From: Beta vulgaris subsp. vulgaris
Taxonomy: Eukaryota; Streptophyta; Magnoliopsida; Caryophyllales; Amaranthaceae
Direction: 5' to 3'
DNA: 64,000 nt
NCBI RefSeq assembly: GCF_026745355.1
Contig: NC_079202.1
Coordinates: 39,888,543-39,952,542, forward strand
The notes below the pieces were generated by a model. That model was not told the origin of the DNA, did no database searches, and worked only from the letters and a program-made list of their open reading frames with translations. Below, piece after piece: positions 62,410 through 64,000 of the stretch. Each line of letters begins with the position of its first letter. Position 1 is the stretch's first letter. A program made the position numbers and the translations under genes.

Positions 62410-64000
62410 TTCTCCCCTTCTTCAAGAAATTTGCCCTCAAATTTTCATCATCATAATATGGAGATAGATCACCAACATTGAAAGTAGCACTTACCCCTCC
62501 ATAGTCACTAGGTAAGTCTATCTTGTAAGCTCCATCACCAATGACTCCAATGACTTCAAATGGACCGTCAGCCCTAGGCATCAACTTGTTCTTCCTTTTG
62601 CTTGGAAATCTTTCCTTCCTCAAGTGAATCCATACCAAGTCACCTTCCTTGAACCTAGGTTTGCGCCTATGTTTGTTAGCCCTCTCCTTGTATTGTGTGT
62701 TCATCTTCTCAATTTGAGGTTTTACTTGAGAACAAGTCTTGTTAAAAGCTTCCAACCTCTTCTTTGAATCCGCATGGATCTCATTATTAGGAAAAGAAAC
62801 AAGATCAATGGGGAGAAAGGGGTTAACACCATAAACTACCTCAAATGGAGAACGTAAGGTAGTTGATGAGTGAGAACGATTATAAGCAAACTCTGCATGA
62901 GCTAACTTCACATCCCAATCTTTTTAGTTTTACTCACCAACCACGCAACAAGGAGCCAAGAGTGCGATTTGTTACCTCTGTTTGGCCATCAGTTTGAGGA
63001 TGATGACTAGTGCTAAAGAGGAGCTTTGTTCCACCATCTTCCATAAGCATCTCCAAAAGTGGCTAAGGAACTTTGAGTCCCTATCTGATACAATACTTCT
63101 AGGGATTCCATGTAGCCTAATCACCTCCTTAAAGTACAAATCAGCAACATGTGAAGCATCATCGTTTTTGCATGGGAATAAGTGAGCCATCTTTGAAAAT
63201 CTATCCACCACCACCATGATAGCATCCTTGCCTCTTTGAGTCCTAGGCAACCCACAATGAAATCCATGCTCACACTATCCCATGGAATATCCGGAACAGG
63301 TAAAGGAGTGTAGAGTCCTTTATGAAATGTGCTTTTGCACGTTGGCAAGTAGCACACTTCTCACCACCATATGAACATCCTTAATCATGTTAGGCCAATA
63401 GACACTCTCATTCAAAGTATCAAGTGTCTTTTGTATGCCAAAGTGGCCAGCCACGCCTCCTCCATGAACTTCTCGAACCAAAAGTTCTCTTACTCCACAC
63501 TTTGGTACACAAAGTTTGTTTCCCTTGAAGAGGAAACCATCTTGAAGCACAAACATACCCTTAGGTGCAGCAACCATGGAACTAAACTCTTCATCATCTT
63601 TGTAGTACTCTTTAAGATGTTCAACCCCAATACTCTTGCATCTACATGCCAACAAGTAAGATCTTCTTGAAAGAGCATCTGCCACCACATTTTTTTCCTT
63701 CTTTGTACTTGAGAGAAAAGTGAAAGATTGTAGAAATTCAACCCACTTGGCGTGCCTATGGTTGAGTTTTTGTTGTCCATGAATATGCTTGAGTGCCTCA
63801 TGATCTGAAGGAGAATGAAAGGTTTAGGCCTCAAGTAGTGTGACCAATGGTCCAAAGCTCGAACAATAGCATAAAACTCTCGGTCATAGTTGGAGTAGTT
63901 TAGCTTAGCACCATTAAGCTTCTCACTGAAATAAGAAATAGGTCTCTTTCTTGAAGTAGAACGCACCAATTCCTACTCCACTTGCATCACACTCCACTCA
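62370..64000 (-). pseudogene. Partial Ty3 pol: RNase H and integrase
   Basis: From the right edge inward: RNase H end ([20 protein letters not shown], about 63850-63930), then an integrase zinc-binding segment (HGGGVAGHFGIQKTL; the CATC pair is in a shifted frame, about 63350). The integrase core follows ([34 protein letters not shown], about 63040-63240). The C-terminal part is 62378-62911 (DLVWIHLRKERFP, ADGPFEVIG, VSATFNVGDLSPYYDD). The type is a plant Ty3 chromovirus-like element. Frame changes near 63720, 63350 and 62930 break it. In the frame adjacent to the assembled one, coding continues about 45 codons past the purine tract into the LTR, a layout I associate with CRM-clade chromoviruses. 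It runs off the window. Confidence 0.85.

Overview
The window is nuclear DNA of a flowering plant. The evidence is a four-exon xylan glucuronosyltransferase (GUX) gene with GT-AG introns, plant-type LTR retrotransposons, a CACTA transposon and a tRNA-derived SINE. The species cannot be named from the sequence. There are no prokaryotic genes and no CRISPR.

Layout. (1) 1-34281 is a tandem satellite with a monomer of about 158 bp, roughly 105-110 copies in four blocks. Related Ty3-type LTR sequences split it: a solo LTR on the minus strand (281-4425), two LTRs lying head to tail (12386-14422 and 14428-16676), and a non-coding element with giant LTRs (19999-28945). Target duplications of 5 bp mark all three sites. 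(2) A 498-base run of N (34282-34779) hides the array edge. It is followed by a partial LTR on the minus strand (34780-36319), a possible Helitron terminus, a complete 1.17-kb non-autonomous CACTA element (36729-37897) and a probable nested LTR composite (about 38499-40559). (3) The only ordinary host gene is GUX-like, plus strand, 41815-46475. Its four exons join in frame to 649 codons. (4) Downstream are a SINE with an 18-bp target duplication and an inverted-repeat element. Then comes a complete 11.55-kb Tat-lineage Ty3 retrotransposon on the minus strand (48294-59843, duplication CGTAG), which landed beside or inside an older SINE-like sequence. (5) The right edge holds the 3' LTR and 3' half of pol of another Ty3 chromovirus-like element on the minus strand, which runs off the window.

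The Tat element carries gag, protease, reverse transcriptase, two RNase H domains and integrase on the minus strand. Convergent to pol is a separate plus-strand gene with its own TATA box, CT-rich leader and introns. It encodes a gypsy-type-transposon domain protein with a coiled-coil, acidic C-terminus. Minisatellites of 61 bp and about 153 bp lie between that gene and the 3' LTR.

Most gag/pol frames are interrupted by single-base shifts. The two 4.2-kb LTRs also differ largely by single-base deletions in one stretch, so part of the frame damage may be assembly error rather than biology. The satellite with higher-order repeats, the LTR insertions within it and the nearby chromovirus suggest pericentromeric or other heterochromatin, but nothing in the sequence proves centromere function.
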